Shown piece by piece: positions 19,191-27,614 of a DNA stretch of 64,000 nt. The notes beneath the pieces were generated by a model. It saw only the letters and a program-made list of their open reading frames with translations, was not told the origin of the DNA and searched no databases. The DNA is taken from contig NZ_AJYZ02000019.1 of the NCBI RefSeq assembly GCF_000272045.2, forward strand, positions 956,516 to 1,020,515, written 5' to 3'. Each line of letters begins with the position of its first letter. The stretch's first letter is position 1. Source of the stretch: Vibrio crassostreae 9ZC13 (GTDB lineage Bacteria; Pseudomonadota; Gammaproteobacteria; Enterobacterales; Vibrionaceae). Position numbers and translations under genes: made by a program.

Positions 19191-20447
19191 CTAACTCGCA
19201 CGATCTTCTGGCTCAGAAATCATGGCATCAAAAGAGGCAATTCGAGCCAAAAACTCTTTTCTATCTTTAGGCATAATTGAGCTTGCCATTGGTAAGTTCG
19301 CCTTCATTGCATCGACGGCGCGACCACGAACCAATACCTCAAAGTGCAAGTGCGGGCCAGTAATACGGCCAGTAGCACCCGATAGCGCAATTTTCTGACC
19401 TCGTTTAATTTGCTGACCTTTCTTAACTAAGAAGCGGCTCAAGTGAAGATAACGCGTCGTATATACGCTGTTGTGTTCAATCACCAAATATTTACCAGCA
19501 TACGGGTGGTCACGAAGTGCCACCACACGACCATCACCAGTTGAGTAGATAGGTGAACCAACAGGTGTCGCAAAGTCGGTACCATTGTGCGGTGAGATTC
19601 GCCCAGTTACTGGGTGTCTTCGTGTCGGATTAAACGAAGAAGTGATTCTTCGGAATTTTCTGTCGACTGGGTATCTATCAAAGGCTTGCTCTAGACTATT
19701 TCCCTCTCTGTCATAAAAAAGACCATCTGGTGCTAGAAAAGCTGCGACTTCTCGGTTTCTTAATTGAATTGAGATACCTTGAATTTCTGTTTTACCCGTT
19801 AGGTGATCATCCGTGTACTGCTCTTTGACCAATACATTGAAGCTATCACCAGCTCTCAGCTCTCGAGCGAAGTTGACTTTGTCTTTTAGTGTGCGGGTGA
19901 TATTGGCTATCTGGTTAGTAGTTAACCCCGCTTTGTAGGCTGACGTTGAAAAGCTACCGTGAACACTACCCGCATAGAGTTTTTCTTTCCATTCGCCTGG
20001 GATCTCGTGGAATTTATAGGTGAAGCTACCATCATCGTTTCGAGTAAAGGCTGCTTGCTCAACCAAACTCTCGTGATAAATCAGCTCCACAAGCTGTTTT
20101 GAGTCACTATCCAAAAGCAACTCTAGATGGTCACCAGGTTTTATTGTGTCGAGTTTCAAAGACTCCAGATCCGCTTCCATCACCTTTTGAACGGTTCCAT
20201 ATGGCAGTTGCCATGACGAAAAGATGTTGCTTAGCGTATCGCCAACTTTCACAAAATAATGGACCTTAACCAAAGAGTTGGGAGTCGCTTGCGAGTCGAT
20301 GACTTCCTTATCATTAGGTTGAGAACCTTGGTAAGGTGTTATTTTGATAGAGATTTCTGGTGCTGGTTTGGAGTGAAAAGAGAGCAAAGCAGCAAGGGAA
20401 AATGCGCTGATCGCAGTAACGATCAGACCAATACGGAGGAACTTCAT
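19191..20447 (-). CDS. M23 family murein DD-endopeptidase (Shy/MepM type)
   Basis: The 418-residue protein should cut peptide cross-links in peptidoglycan in the periplasm. It has an N-terminal membrane anchor (about 5-25), a LysM-like region (VKVGDTLSNIFSSW, about 65-115), a central OapA/linker region and a C-terminal LytM/M23 domain. The zinc site is complete: HNGTDF near 290 and GPHLHFEV near 368. The size and layout resemble ShyA of V. cholerae. It is a single-gene unit. Confidence 0.9.
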   Translation of the reverse strand: MKFLRIGLIVTAISAFSLAALLSFHSKPAPEISIKITPYQGSQPNDKEVIDSQATPNSLVKVHYFVKVGDTLSNIFSSWQLPYGTVQKVMEADLESLKLDTIKPGDHLELLLDSDSKQLVELIYHESLVEQAAFTRNDDGSFTYKFHEIPGEWKEKLYAGSVHGSFSTSAYKAGLTTNQIANITRTLKDKVNFARELRAGDSFNVLVKEQYTDDHLTGKTEIQGISIQLRNREVAAFLAPDGLFYDREGNSLEQAFDRYPVDRKFRRITSSFNPTRRHPVTGRISPHNGTDFATPVGSPIYSTGDGRVVALRDHPYAGKYLVIEHNSVYTTRYLHLSRFLVKKGQQIKRGQKIALSGATGRITGPHLHFEVLVRGRAVDAMKANLPMASSIMPKDRKEFLARIASFDAMISEPEDRAS

Positions 20448-20608
20448 AAAATACTTAGCGGTTATAACGAGGAACTTAGAAAGTGTTATAACATAACAAT
20501 TAAATCAAAAAAATAAATGAAATGTAAGAAACCATAGCGCGATAGGTGTGAAAGTATGGTGAGCATGCAAAGCCCACCACCTTAGTTAACACGGATCTTT
20601 ACCTCATA

Positions 20609-21448
20609 TTACTCTTCACGAAGTACTTCGAAGCGTTCTAAGCCTCGCAGCATCTCAAAGTCCGGCTCTTCAGTTAGCAGCTCTCTCATGGACCCACTGG
20701 CTTCAATAGCGCGCTCTAAGTCATCGATAGCTTGACCTTCTGCCCCTAATCGAGCATAGGCGCAAGCACGTTGATACAAGGCATGAGCATTTTGGTCATC
20801 GACTTCTAATACACGGTTACAAAGACTCATTGCCCAGTGGTATTCCTGTATATCCATAGCAGCGTCAGCTTTGGCAGTAAGTGCTTCTAAATCTCCAGGA
20901 CGAACCTTCAGTATTTCATCGTAGATTTCAATTTTTTGCTCTGCCGTTTGTGCGTTCTGTGCTCTCAACCATAGGTTATGAATCTCATTGATAATTTCAA
21001 TTTCGCGGTTGTTGTCGGAAATGATTCTGGTCTTGCGCTTAAGATCCCGTTCAAGAACATTAAACTTCTTCTCATAGTCTTGAGCGATAGAATTAAGTCG
21101 CTTATCAGCCATGTCTTGAGTTGTGTGTTTAAGCTCTTTGATGGATTGCCAACCCACCAGCGCGATAAGAGAGGCCACACCAGCAATAATGTAGAAGAAG
21201 TAGGTTACGGTAACATTGGCGTAGTTCAGCGATTTATCCGCTACAGTCAATTCGCGATCCGTCATCTGAATAGTGAGACGTCTCTCAAGGTCTTGCTGTT
21301 CCATTCGCAGTTGCTTCAGCTCATCCAATATATAGCGTTCCATCAGCGGTCTATCCAAATACTCCTGTTCAGAGTATTTATCCTCTTCGCTTGCAAAACT
21401 CATCGAGCTAAACACCGAGATAACTGCAACCAATAAGATTCGAAGCAT
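20609..21448 (-). CDS. Membrane-anchored coiled-coil/TPR protein
   Basis: A 279-residue protein with a signal peptide (to about 20, ending SFASEE), a short coiled coil, one membrane helix near 80-100, a second coiled coil (about 105-160) and C-terminal TPR repeats (about 165-265). The last motif, EEPDFEMLRGLERFEVL, resembles the end cap of TPR arrays. AAGGAAT precedes the ATG. The topology suggests a periplasmic N-terminus and a cytoplasmic TPR domain that binds partners. No specific function is recognised. Confidence 0.7.
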   Translation of the reverse strand: MLRILLVAVISVFSSMSFASEEDKYSEQEYLDRPLMERYILDELKQLRMEQQDLERRLTIQMTDRELTVADKSLNYANVTVTYFFYIIAGVASLIALVGWQSIKELKHTTQDMADKRLNSIAQDYEKKFNVLERDLKRKTRIISDNNREIEIINEIHNLWLRAQNAQTAEQKIEIYDEILKVRPGDLEALTAKADAAMDIQEYHWAMSLCNRVLEVDDQNAHALYQRACAYARLGAEGQAIDDLERAIEASGSMRELLTEEPDFEMLRGLERFEVLREE

Positions 21449-21643
21449 TAATGTATTCCTTGGTTTATATTCATGTAACTATATATCGTAATAGAAAAAC
21501 CATCGAGATAGCCAACCAGTTTTCCGTCACCATATTGGAATTAACACTCTAAAGCATCATTGATAAATATAAAACACCTAAAGCAATATCATTAATCTGT
21601 AAGAATTAATCTCCTACCTATTTCGGCTTAATACCTATAAATA

Positions 21644-21668
21644 AAGCGGAGGTCTAACCTCCGCTTTC
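21644..21668 (-). terminator. Terminator of the sulfur operon
   Basis: AAAGCGGAGGT pairs with ACCTCCGCTTT around three bases. It lies about 45 bases past the leftward YeeE gene. Confidence 0.8.
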
Positions 21669-21713
21669 ATCTAGGACTAGGGCCTGTTGACTATCATTAG
21701 CCAATGACCATCA

Positions 21714-22970
21714 TTAGCCAATTTTAGCTGCTGCGCGGTTGCCCAAAATACCACCAGCGACTAGGAAGGCGAAAAATACCCAACCAGAAAGTGATAAATT
21801 TGCAATTGGAGTATACAACGCTCCTACGTTACAGCCATTAGCAAAACGAGTACCTAAGCCCATCAGTAAACCACCCATAGCAAACAAGGCCATCTGTTTT
21901 GCTGAATAGTTGAACGAGAACTTGAGTTGACCCATAAGTAATACACAAACTAGAGTCCCGACTACGATACCAAAGTTTTGCACTGAAATAGGATGCTCAA
22001 AGAATGGCAAAGCAAACATCCCAACAGGTCGGTCAGCAAATGCCGCAACTTGCTCTATAGGAACGCCAAATAACGTCATCGCTTGACCAACCCAAATACC
22101 AAATGGTGTTGATGCACCCCAACCGCTTTGTGAGACAGCAAGCATCAAAGTAAACAGTACAACAATCATGGTCGCACTGGCTTTCATAGACCAAGGTGTG
22201 ACAAACATTGCGTGATACGTCTCTGTGCTGAGCAGTTTAAATGGACGATGGCTTGTTTTTTGAAGTTTGATTTGTTCTTGTTCTTGTTCTTGTTCTACTT
22301 CAGTATCGATACCACTATATGTACCGGTAGCACGACGCTTGTCTTCATATTTTTTAGATAAGTAGACGACGACACCCGCCAATATAGTCGTCAATACAAT
22401 CGCACCTAAATACCCATTCAGCCCATCAAAAGTAAATAGGTCGGGTAAAAATACACCACTCGTGTAACTCGAGCTAGTAAGCATTGAGTCGGTGATCCAA
22501 GCTTGAGAACTTTGTAGTGGGAAACCAAGATAGACGCCTAACCCAAAGAAAATCAGAGTAATAAACGCACGAGGAAGATCGGTAACCAGATCTGTCATTA
22601 CGCCAGACGCACAGCACGAAGAGAACGTCATGCCAAATCCAAACGAAATACCGCCTAAAACCAAGCCGAAGTTGATTGGGTTGATCCACAAATCATAATC
22701 TTTAGGATCACTGGTAAATAGGAAACCCGCATTAATAATGGCTGTTACTACAAACAGGAACATTAAAATTTGCATTAACTTGGTTGAGCCACCACGGTAC
22801 GCACGATTCACACTGCCAGCAAATCCCATAAAGCCACGAGTTAAAGCGTAACCCAGCCCCATACCTACAAGTAAACGAAAGAAAAGAGTTTCTGTTTGTA
22901 AAAAAACACCGCCAATTAACACTGCTAGAACAGCAATGATGGCACCTAAAATATTTTGTTGTTTGTTCAT
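21714..22970 (-). CDS. YeeE/YedE family transporter (thiosulfate-type)
   Basis: The 418-residue membrane protein contains two DUF395/YeeE-YedE repeats, the family that includes thiosulfate importer TsuA. Conserved cysteine motifs SSCCASGVMTD (first half) and FANGCNVGALY (second half) are where family members bind the sulfur substrate. A hydrophilic linker (about 200-225) carries a repeated Glu-Gln tract from a DNA hexamer repeat. The ATG at 22970 is preferred because an upstream TTG lies inside a hairpin. It is the last gene of an operon with an AGCS symporter and a persulfide/CoA-disulfide reductase, so sulfur import is likely. Confidence 0.85.
   Translation of the reverse strand: MNKQQNILGAIIAVLAVLIGGVFLQTETLFFRLLVGMGLGYALTRGFMGFAGSVNRAYRGGSTKLMQILMFLFVVTAIINAGFLFTSDPKDYDLWINPINFGLVLGGISFGFGMTFSSCCASGVMTDLVTDLPRAFITLIFFGLGVYLGFPLQSSQAWITDSMLTSSSYTSGVFLPDLFTFDGLNGYLGAIVLTTILAGVVVYLSKKYEDKRRATGTYSGIDTEVEQEQEQEQIKLQKTSHRPFKLLSTETYHAMFVTPWSMKASATMIVVLFTLMLAVSQSGWGASTPFGIWVGQAMTLFGVPIEQVAAFADRPVGMFALPFFEHPISVQNFGIVVGTLVCVLLMGQLKFSFNYSAKQMALFAMGGLLMGLGTRFANGCNVGALYTPIANLSLSGWVFFAFLVAGGILGNRAAAKIG
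22272..22295. repeat. Tandem hexamer repeat TTGTTC x4 inside the YeeE gene
   Basis: Four perfect copies of a 6-bp unit encode alternating Glu-Gln in the cytoplasmic linker. Copy-number change would keep the frame. Confidence 0.8.
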
Positions 22971-22989
22971 AGTATTATCTAAGTCGGGC

Positions 22990-23023
22990 AATTTCGTCAG
23001 CCAGTGTTTTGACTGACGAAATT
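22990..23023 (-). other. Intercistronic hairpin between the reductase and YeeE genes
   Basis: AATTTCGTCAG and CTGACGAAATT form a perfect 11-bp stem with a 12-base loop just upstream of yeeE. There is no T tract, so it is more likely an RNA-processing or stability element than a full terminator. Confidence 0.6.
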
Positions 23024-23037
23024 GATAATCAATAGGT

Positions 23038-24738
23038 TTAGTCGAAGTTATAGTCTGTAACGATAGGGCTGCGATCAGTTGTCATATCGTTGAAATACTC
23101 AAAGAAACTCAATCCCATAAAGCCACCAGAAATGTTATAAACATCATTGAAGCCCATTTTCTGTAGTGCCAATACAGCGTTATAGCTACGTTGGCCGCTG
23201 CGACAGTGAATATAAATCGGCTGGTCTTTTGGCAACTCGTTAGTACGGTCACGAATTTCGCTTAATGGAAGATTCACCGCTCCTTTGATATGGCTTAATT
23301 CAAATTCATCAGCTTCACGGACATCAACAATTAACGCGCCTTGCTCAACTAGTGGACGAACGTCTGCCCCATGAACTTGCTTAAAATCACCGCGCATCAA
23401 GTTGGTGGCAACATAGCCAGCAAAATTCACGACATCTTTCGCCGTACTAAATGGAGGCGCGTAGCACAATTCAAGATCTTTTAGATCGTAGATAGTTCCG
23501 CCAAACTTAATCACTGTTGCAATAACATCAATACGCTTATCGATATTACCAATACCAATTGCCTGCGCACCTAAGATTCGACCTGTTGGTACTTCAAAAA
23601 TTAACTTGAAGTGTGCACCAAATGATTCAGGCATCAAACCAACCTTATCATTAGGGATTAGCTTAACTGTTTGATATTTAATGTTTAGATTGTTCGCTTT
23701 AATAAACGCTTCATTCATACCAGTCGCAGCGGCATTGTAACCGAATACTTTAACGACAGAAGAACCAATATATCCGCGATTATCTATCGCCATGCCATTA
23801 ATATGATCAGCTACACCACGAGCTTGTTTTTGCGCAGGTCCAGCAAGAGGCAACAAGAAAGTATCATTAAATAGGTAACCGTAAACTTCAATAGCATCAC
23901 CAACGGCATAGATGTTTTCGTCTGCGGTACGGTAGTTTTGATCAACTTTAATTCCGCCTTTCTCACCAAGATCTAAACCCGCATCTACTGCCAGATGAGT
24001 TTCTGGTGTAACACCGATAGCCATAACGGTCACATCAGATTCAACCTTGCGTCCAGACTCCAACACAATTGTGTTTTCATCAAACTCAACCACTTTGTCG
24101 CCAACAATTAAGTTGACACCGTGTTGATAGATCTCTTTATGTAGAATTTGAGCCATAGTGTAGTCAAACGGCTTCATTATCTGATCCATGGCTTCGATAA
24201 GCGTGACGCTATAACCCGCCTCTTGCAGGTTTTCTACTGTCTCAACTCCAATAAAACCGCCACCAATCACCGTAATATTTTTAGGGTTTGTTCCTTTAAT
24301 ATGTTGGTTTAAGCGATCAATATCGACCACATTACGGATAGAAAACACTTTCGCTTTCTCAATTCCAGGTATCGCTGGCACAATAGGTTTCGCACCAGGA
24401 GATAGAATCAACTTGTCATAAGATTCTTGGTAAGTTTCACCCGTCAATACATACTTGACCGTAACCGTTTTCTCTTGACGGTTGATAGAAACCACTTCTT
24501 GGCTGACTCGCGCATCAATTCGGTATTGTGAAGCAAACTTGTCAGGACTCATCAACACCAAATCTTCAGCTTTCTCTACAGTGCCGCTGAGATGGTATGG
24601 TAAGCAACAATTTGAAAAAGAAACATGAGGCCCTTTTTCGAACATCACTATTTGGTCTTCTTCACTATGACGACGTAGTCGAGCGGCTGCAGAAGCACCA
24701 CCAGCGACACCGCCAACAATTAGAATTTTTTTACTCAT
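23038..24738 (-). CDS. CoA-disulfide/persulfide reductase with C-terminal rhodanese domain
   Basis: This 566-residue flavoprotein belongs to the CoA-disulfide reductase family fused to rhodanese, like the NADH-dependent persulfide reductase (Npsr) of Shewanella. The FAD motif VGGVAGGASAAARLRR is at residues 8-23, the redox cysteine in SFSNCCLPYH near 42, and the NAD motif VIGGGFIGVETV near 157. A rhodanese domain starts near 465 and has its catalytic cysteine in HCRSGQRS. It should reduce persulfides, polysulfides or CoA disulfide. It is the middle gene of a three-gene operon, 27 bases after the AGCS gene. Confidence 0.9.
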   Translation of the reverse strand: MSKKILIVGGVAGGASAAARLRRHSEEDQIVMFEKGPHVSFSNCCLPYHLSGTVEKAEDLVLMSPDKFASQYRIDARVSQEVVSINRQEKTVTVKYVLTGETYQESYDKLILSPGAKPIVPAIPGIEKAKVFSIRNVVDIDRLNQHIKGTNPKNITVIGGGFIGVETVENLQEAGYSVTLIEAMDQIMKPFDYTMAQILHKEIYQHGVNLIVGDKVVEFDENTIVLESGRKVESDVTVMAIGVTPETHLAVDAGLDLGEKGGIKVDQNYRTADENIYAVGDAIEVYGYLFNDTFLLPLAGPAQKQARGVADHINGMAIDNRGYIGSSVVKVFGYNAAATGMNEAFIKANNLNIKYQTVKLIPNDKVGLMPESFGAHFKLIFEVPTGRILGAQAIGIGNIDKRIDVIATVIKFGGTIYDLKDLELCYAPPFSTAKDVVNFAGYVATNLMRGDFKQVHGADVRPLVEQGALIVDVREADEFELSHIKGAVNLPLSEIRDRTNELPKDQPIYIHCRSGQRSYNAVLALQKMGFNDVYNISGGFMGLSFFEYFNDMTTDRSPIVTDYNFD

Positions 24739-24765
24739 AATAATTACCTTGTAAATAGTTGTAAT

Positions 24766-26052
24766 TTAAAAATTTGAATGGCGTAGATAACGCGAAATTG
24801 CAATTAGGTTGATAGCTCCCACCAAGAACATCAGCAAATTAGAGGCGTCGAAGATCACGCCAAAGTTCGCAACGCTTAAGCTCCCTGAAGCACTGATTAA
24901 TATAAGGTAGGTAACGATACGTGCGTTTATCGGCAGATTTAAGCTGGTATTAACGTAGTGGAAGGATCCTAAAATCGTGGTAAAACCAGAGATGATGAAA
25001 AACGCCAGAACGACAGCTGCACCGGGCACTCCCGTCACATAGTATGCGGTAAAAATAAACCCTTTAATTCGGCTGAAGCCGTCGGCAACCAATTGGACGT
25101 CGCTGAAATGATGTCTACCATATGAAAAAATATAGCTCGTGATTATTACAGCGATAAAAATACTGATAATTGTCGCCAGGCTTTGAACCATAGCTTCGCG
25201 ACGAGGAGAATTAAGACGCTCAGAGCTAGATAAAGCTGCAGTGCCTAACGAGGTCTCACTGATTTGAATGATACGCTGAAAGCCAAAAATCAATCCTAAT
25301 GGTAAACCGAAGCCTGCGGAGCGTAACTGAATAAAATCGTGATATACGATAGATAGATAGTCGAGAACAAAATCCGATGTTTTAAGGACGAATACACAAA
25401 AGAACAGTACGTAAGCAACGATTAAACTAAAAATCATCGACGAAAGTGTACTAACAAAAATTTGATGGCTCTTGGTAAAAATGACTAAACTAACCGCTAA
25501 GAGGATAGGTACGACAATACCAAAAAGTGCCGATGTCGAAGTAAACTCATAAGAAAAGAACTGCTCTGAAAACAAGCGAACAACGGTTTGGACGCCCGAA
25601 AACTGAAACCCAACAAAACCAAAAGCATACAAGGCAACTAAACCAAGCGCGTAGATCTTTGACGCTGAATGACCAAAATACTTAGCGATAAATTGGCGTG
25701 GATTCAGGCGAGTAACTTGCGTGAACAATACTTCAGAATAAGTAATTGGGACCATGACCAGCATACCAATCACAATCCAAAGTACAATTCCTTCACCACC
25801 CGCTCCATTAAGCGAGCTAAGCCACATTGCCGCTAAGACACCAATAATGGCTCCCGTCCCTGTTTTTGACGCGAGTGAAATGGATAAAGCACTACTGATT
25901 TTACTAAACTTCCAAGGGCTATCATCTTGTGGTGAGATAACTTTTCGAATCTTGAGCATACGAAAATTAATGTATAAACCTAGAAGAATAAGAAGCGGTA
26001 AAAAGGCCGCCCACAAGGCATCACTTACGTAGTTTACCCAAAATGCGATCAT
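24766..26052 (-). CDS. AGCS-family sodium:amino acid symporter
   Basis: The 428-residue hydrophobic protein belongs to the alanine or glycine:cation symporter family, seen in KTGTGAIIGVLAAMWLSS and GFQRIIQISETSLGTAAL. It has roughly eleven membrane helices and is somewhat shorter and more divergent than housekeeping AGCS proteins. It is the first gene of the operon with the persulfide reductase and the YeeE transporter. That suggests its substrate may be a sulfur-bearing amino acid rather than alanine, which is inference. The ribosome binding site AAGG is far (about 13 bases) from the ATG. Confidence 0.85.
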   Translation of the reverse strand: MIAFWVNYVSDALWAAFLPLLILLGLYINFRMLKIRKVISPQDDSPWKFSKISSALSISLASKTGTGAIIGVLAAMWLSSLNGAGGEGIVLWIVIGMLVMVPITYSEVLFTQVTRLNPRQFIAKYFGHSASKIYALGLVALYAFGFVGFQFSGVQTVVRLFSEQFFSYEFTSTSALFGIVVPILLAVSLVIFTKSHQIFVSTLSSMIFSLIVAYVLFFCVFVLKTSDFVLDYLSIVYHDFIQLRSAGFGLPLGLIFGFQRIIQISETSLGTAALSSSERLNSPRREAMVQSLATIISIFIAVIITSYIFSYGRHHFSDVQLVADGFSRIKGFIFTAYYVTGVPGAAVVLAFFIISGFTTILGSFHYVNTSLNLPINARIVTYLILISASGSLSVANFGVIFDASNLLMFLVGAINLIAISRYLRHSNF

Positions 26053-26118
26053 CGAAGTTTAGCCCTTGTATTGCGATTTAGCTCCTTTTTGATAACACAC
26101 CGAAATCCTTTCGCTGCT

Positions 26119-26134
26119 ACGAGGTTTACCTCGT
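26119..26134. promoter_or_regulatory. Palindrome upstream of the sulfur operon
   Basis: ACGAGG and CCTCGT are 6-bp arms with a 4-base centre, about 67 bases before the AGCS start. It may be an operator or a short leader hairpin. Confidence 0.4.
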
Positions 26135-26330
26135 TCAATTCGCCGTGCAATATAATAAACTACTAATTTAGGGTAAAGTGATATACGCATTTTCATTGTG
26201 TCAAATCAACTTCTAACAGTCTCCTGACATAAAGTTAAAGGCAACTACCAACTGAAATTATTTTACATAACCCGCCCTCAGATATAACTATATCGCCCTT
26301 ATCGACAACCTTTAGCTAGTACTTCCCCTC

Positions 26331-26490
26331 TTATACCATCACGGTAAGTGACCATAAATAGCGTAAGAAAAAAGCTTGAGAACAAGGCAGTGCTTTTCGA
26401 TAAGTAGGTATTCTACAATCAAAACCCTAACGCAGTTATCGAGATTTTTAACAAGCTAGAATAACCCGTTATTAACTACGATGGGTATTA
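26331..26490. repeat. Foldback (MITE-like) intergenic element, about 160 bp
   Basis: Nested inverted pairs share one centre: TTATACC-ATC at 26331 with GATGGGTATTA at 26480, AGCTTG (26373) with CAAGCT (26452), CGATAA (26398) with TTATCG (26436), and GTAG (26404) with CTAC (26413). The whole element can fold into a long hairpin. It resembles dispersed intergenic repeats that I recall from Vibrio genomes, but only one copy is seen here. Confidence 0.5.
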
Positions 26491-26516
26491 GTACCGTGCT
26501 CACCACACCACCCACA

Positions 26517-26549
26517 AAAAAGCCATAGCATGTTCGCTATGGCTTTCTT
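26517..26549 (-). terminator. Terminator after the unknown gene at 26562
   Basis: AAAGCCATAGC pairs with GCTATGGCTTT around six bases, with T runs on the minus strand. Confidence 0.8.
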
Positions 26550-26561
26550 ATTTCAATTTGA

Positions 26562-26996
26562 TTACTTGGTTTGAGTATCAATCATCACTTGCCAGTATTC
26601 ACATTTAGCCAAGAACTCTTTTAAATAAAGCTCTGGGTTAGCAAGTTTCTCACCGCCTTTAACATCAGCACCAGTCACACGCCAAAAGCCACGAGTGACC
26701 AAGTTTCGATGATAAATAAAATCGTTGAGTTCATTAGCCTTCAAAGGAAGTTGTTCACCAAACGTATTTTCGTAGCGGCTCAGAGTCGAGGCTTGTTCAC
26801 TTGGCTTCTCCCTTAAAAAGGTATCCAAATCCAAACCTAATGACTGTTGCTGCTCTTTTGATAGGGCTTTAGCTAATTTAGAGATCACACTGAACAGAGC
26901 CAACTCAACTTTTTGAGACGCTAATAACGATGCACCTAAAAGCGCATGTTCGTTGGAAATATGTTGTTCTGTTGATGAAACGGTTGCTGTTGTCAC
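26562..26996 (-). CDS. Conserved-type hypothetical protein
   Basis: A 144-residue soluble, helical protein that I do not recognise. Features include FSVISKLAKALSKEQQQSLG and a conserved-looking aromatic/basic motif FIYHRNLVTRGFWRV near residues 92-106, reminiscent of RN-containing helical bundles but lacking the HEPN histidine. No signal peptide or membrane segment is seen. It ends in its own terminator. The gap to the next upstream gene contains short degenerate repeats. Confidence 0.65.
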   Translation of the reverse strand: MTTATVSSTEQHISNEHALLGASLLASQKVELALFSVISKLAKALSKEQQQSLGLDLDTFLREKPSEQASTLSRYENTFGEQLPLKANELNDFIYHRNLVTRGFWRVTGADVKGGEKLANPELYLKEFLAKCEYWQVMIDTQTK

Positions 26997-27049
26997 TGTG
27001 TTAACCTCAAATAATCATAACGGGTGTTACTGAACTGGATAGAGTCTTT

Positions 27050-27127
27050 TCACTAAGCTGAATCTTATTCTTGTTATTAAGAAGAATCTTGCAGCTAAGC
27101 AGAGCCTTTCGACTAAGCAGAATCTTT
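27050..27127. repeat. Degenerate direct repeats, about 18 bp units
   Basis: Four related units of the type CTAAGCAGAATCTT begin near 27053, 27077, 27095 and 27113 (spacing 24, 18 and 18). The last unit overlaps the 3' end of the 92-codon gene, so the array may have grown from that gene end. Confidence 0.55.
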
Positions 27128-27391
27128 TAGCAGAACACGGTCAGCATCAATAATGGTGAAGCCTGATGCATCTTCATTCTTTTCGACTTGCACTAAACCT
27201 TTAAAACCAATCTGCGACAGCTTCTTCGCAAGTTGATCTGGTGCTGTTTCAAAAACAACATTCATAAAAGGTAAAGACTCAGCATCAACAAAACCATGCT
27301 CGTTAAACAGTTCCATTGCTTGAGATAAATGGTCTGAGTCGGTTAATTCGATAATTTCTACAACTTCTTCCAACAACATTTTCGATTCCAT
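27113..27391 (-). CDS. Hypothetical protein, 92 residues
   Basis: An acidic 92-residue protein without signal peptide or membrane segment: helical in the first half (LSQAMELFNEHGFVDAESLP), then a beta-rich half ending in DADRVLLKDSA. I do not recognise the family. The start is uncertain; a second ATG four codons in has a GGA seven bases upstream. It is on the same strand as, and upstream of, the 144-residue unknown gene, with repeats between them. Confidence 0.6.
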   Translation of the reverse strand: MESKMLLEEVVEIIELTDSDHLSQAMELFNEHGFVDAESLPFMNVVFETAPDQLAKKLSQIGFKGLVQVEKNEDASGFTIIDADRVLLKDSA

Positions 27392-27614
27392 ATTCGCCAG
27401 AAAGTGACTGACACAAGCCGGTTCTTTTTGCTTGCATACATCCCGATGCCCTAAGACACCCCTTTAGTAGTAGGGAGATCATAACATATTAATAATCGTA
27501 AAATATGTTTTATTTTCCCTAAGCTACTGGGAATACTAGAAAAGAATAGAATTTGGTGAAACATAAGCAACACCAATTCATAGTATCGATAACGGTAAAC
27601 CTGATTTGAGGTGA

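Larger units (their letters stand above)
26053..26561. other. Intergenic region with operon promoter, foldback repeat and terminator
   Basis: 509 bases that carry the upstream region of the sulfur operon (with the palindrome at 26119-26134), a nested inverted-repeat element at 26331-26490 and the terminator at 26517-26549. No coding frame is credible. Confidence 0.6.

Noticed and set aside
26053..26300. Glycine riboswitch upstream of the AGCS symporter
   Set aside because: The conserved glycine aptamer words are absent.
26562..26996. Unknown 144-residue protein as a HEPN-type toxin
   Set aside because: The RN motif is present but the required histidine is missing and there is no partner antitoxin.
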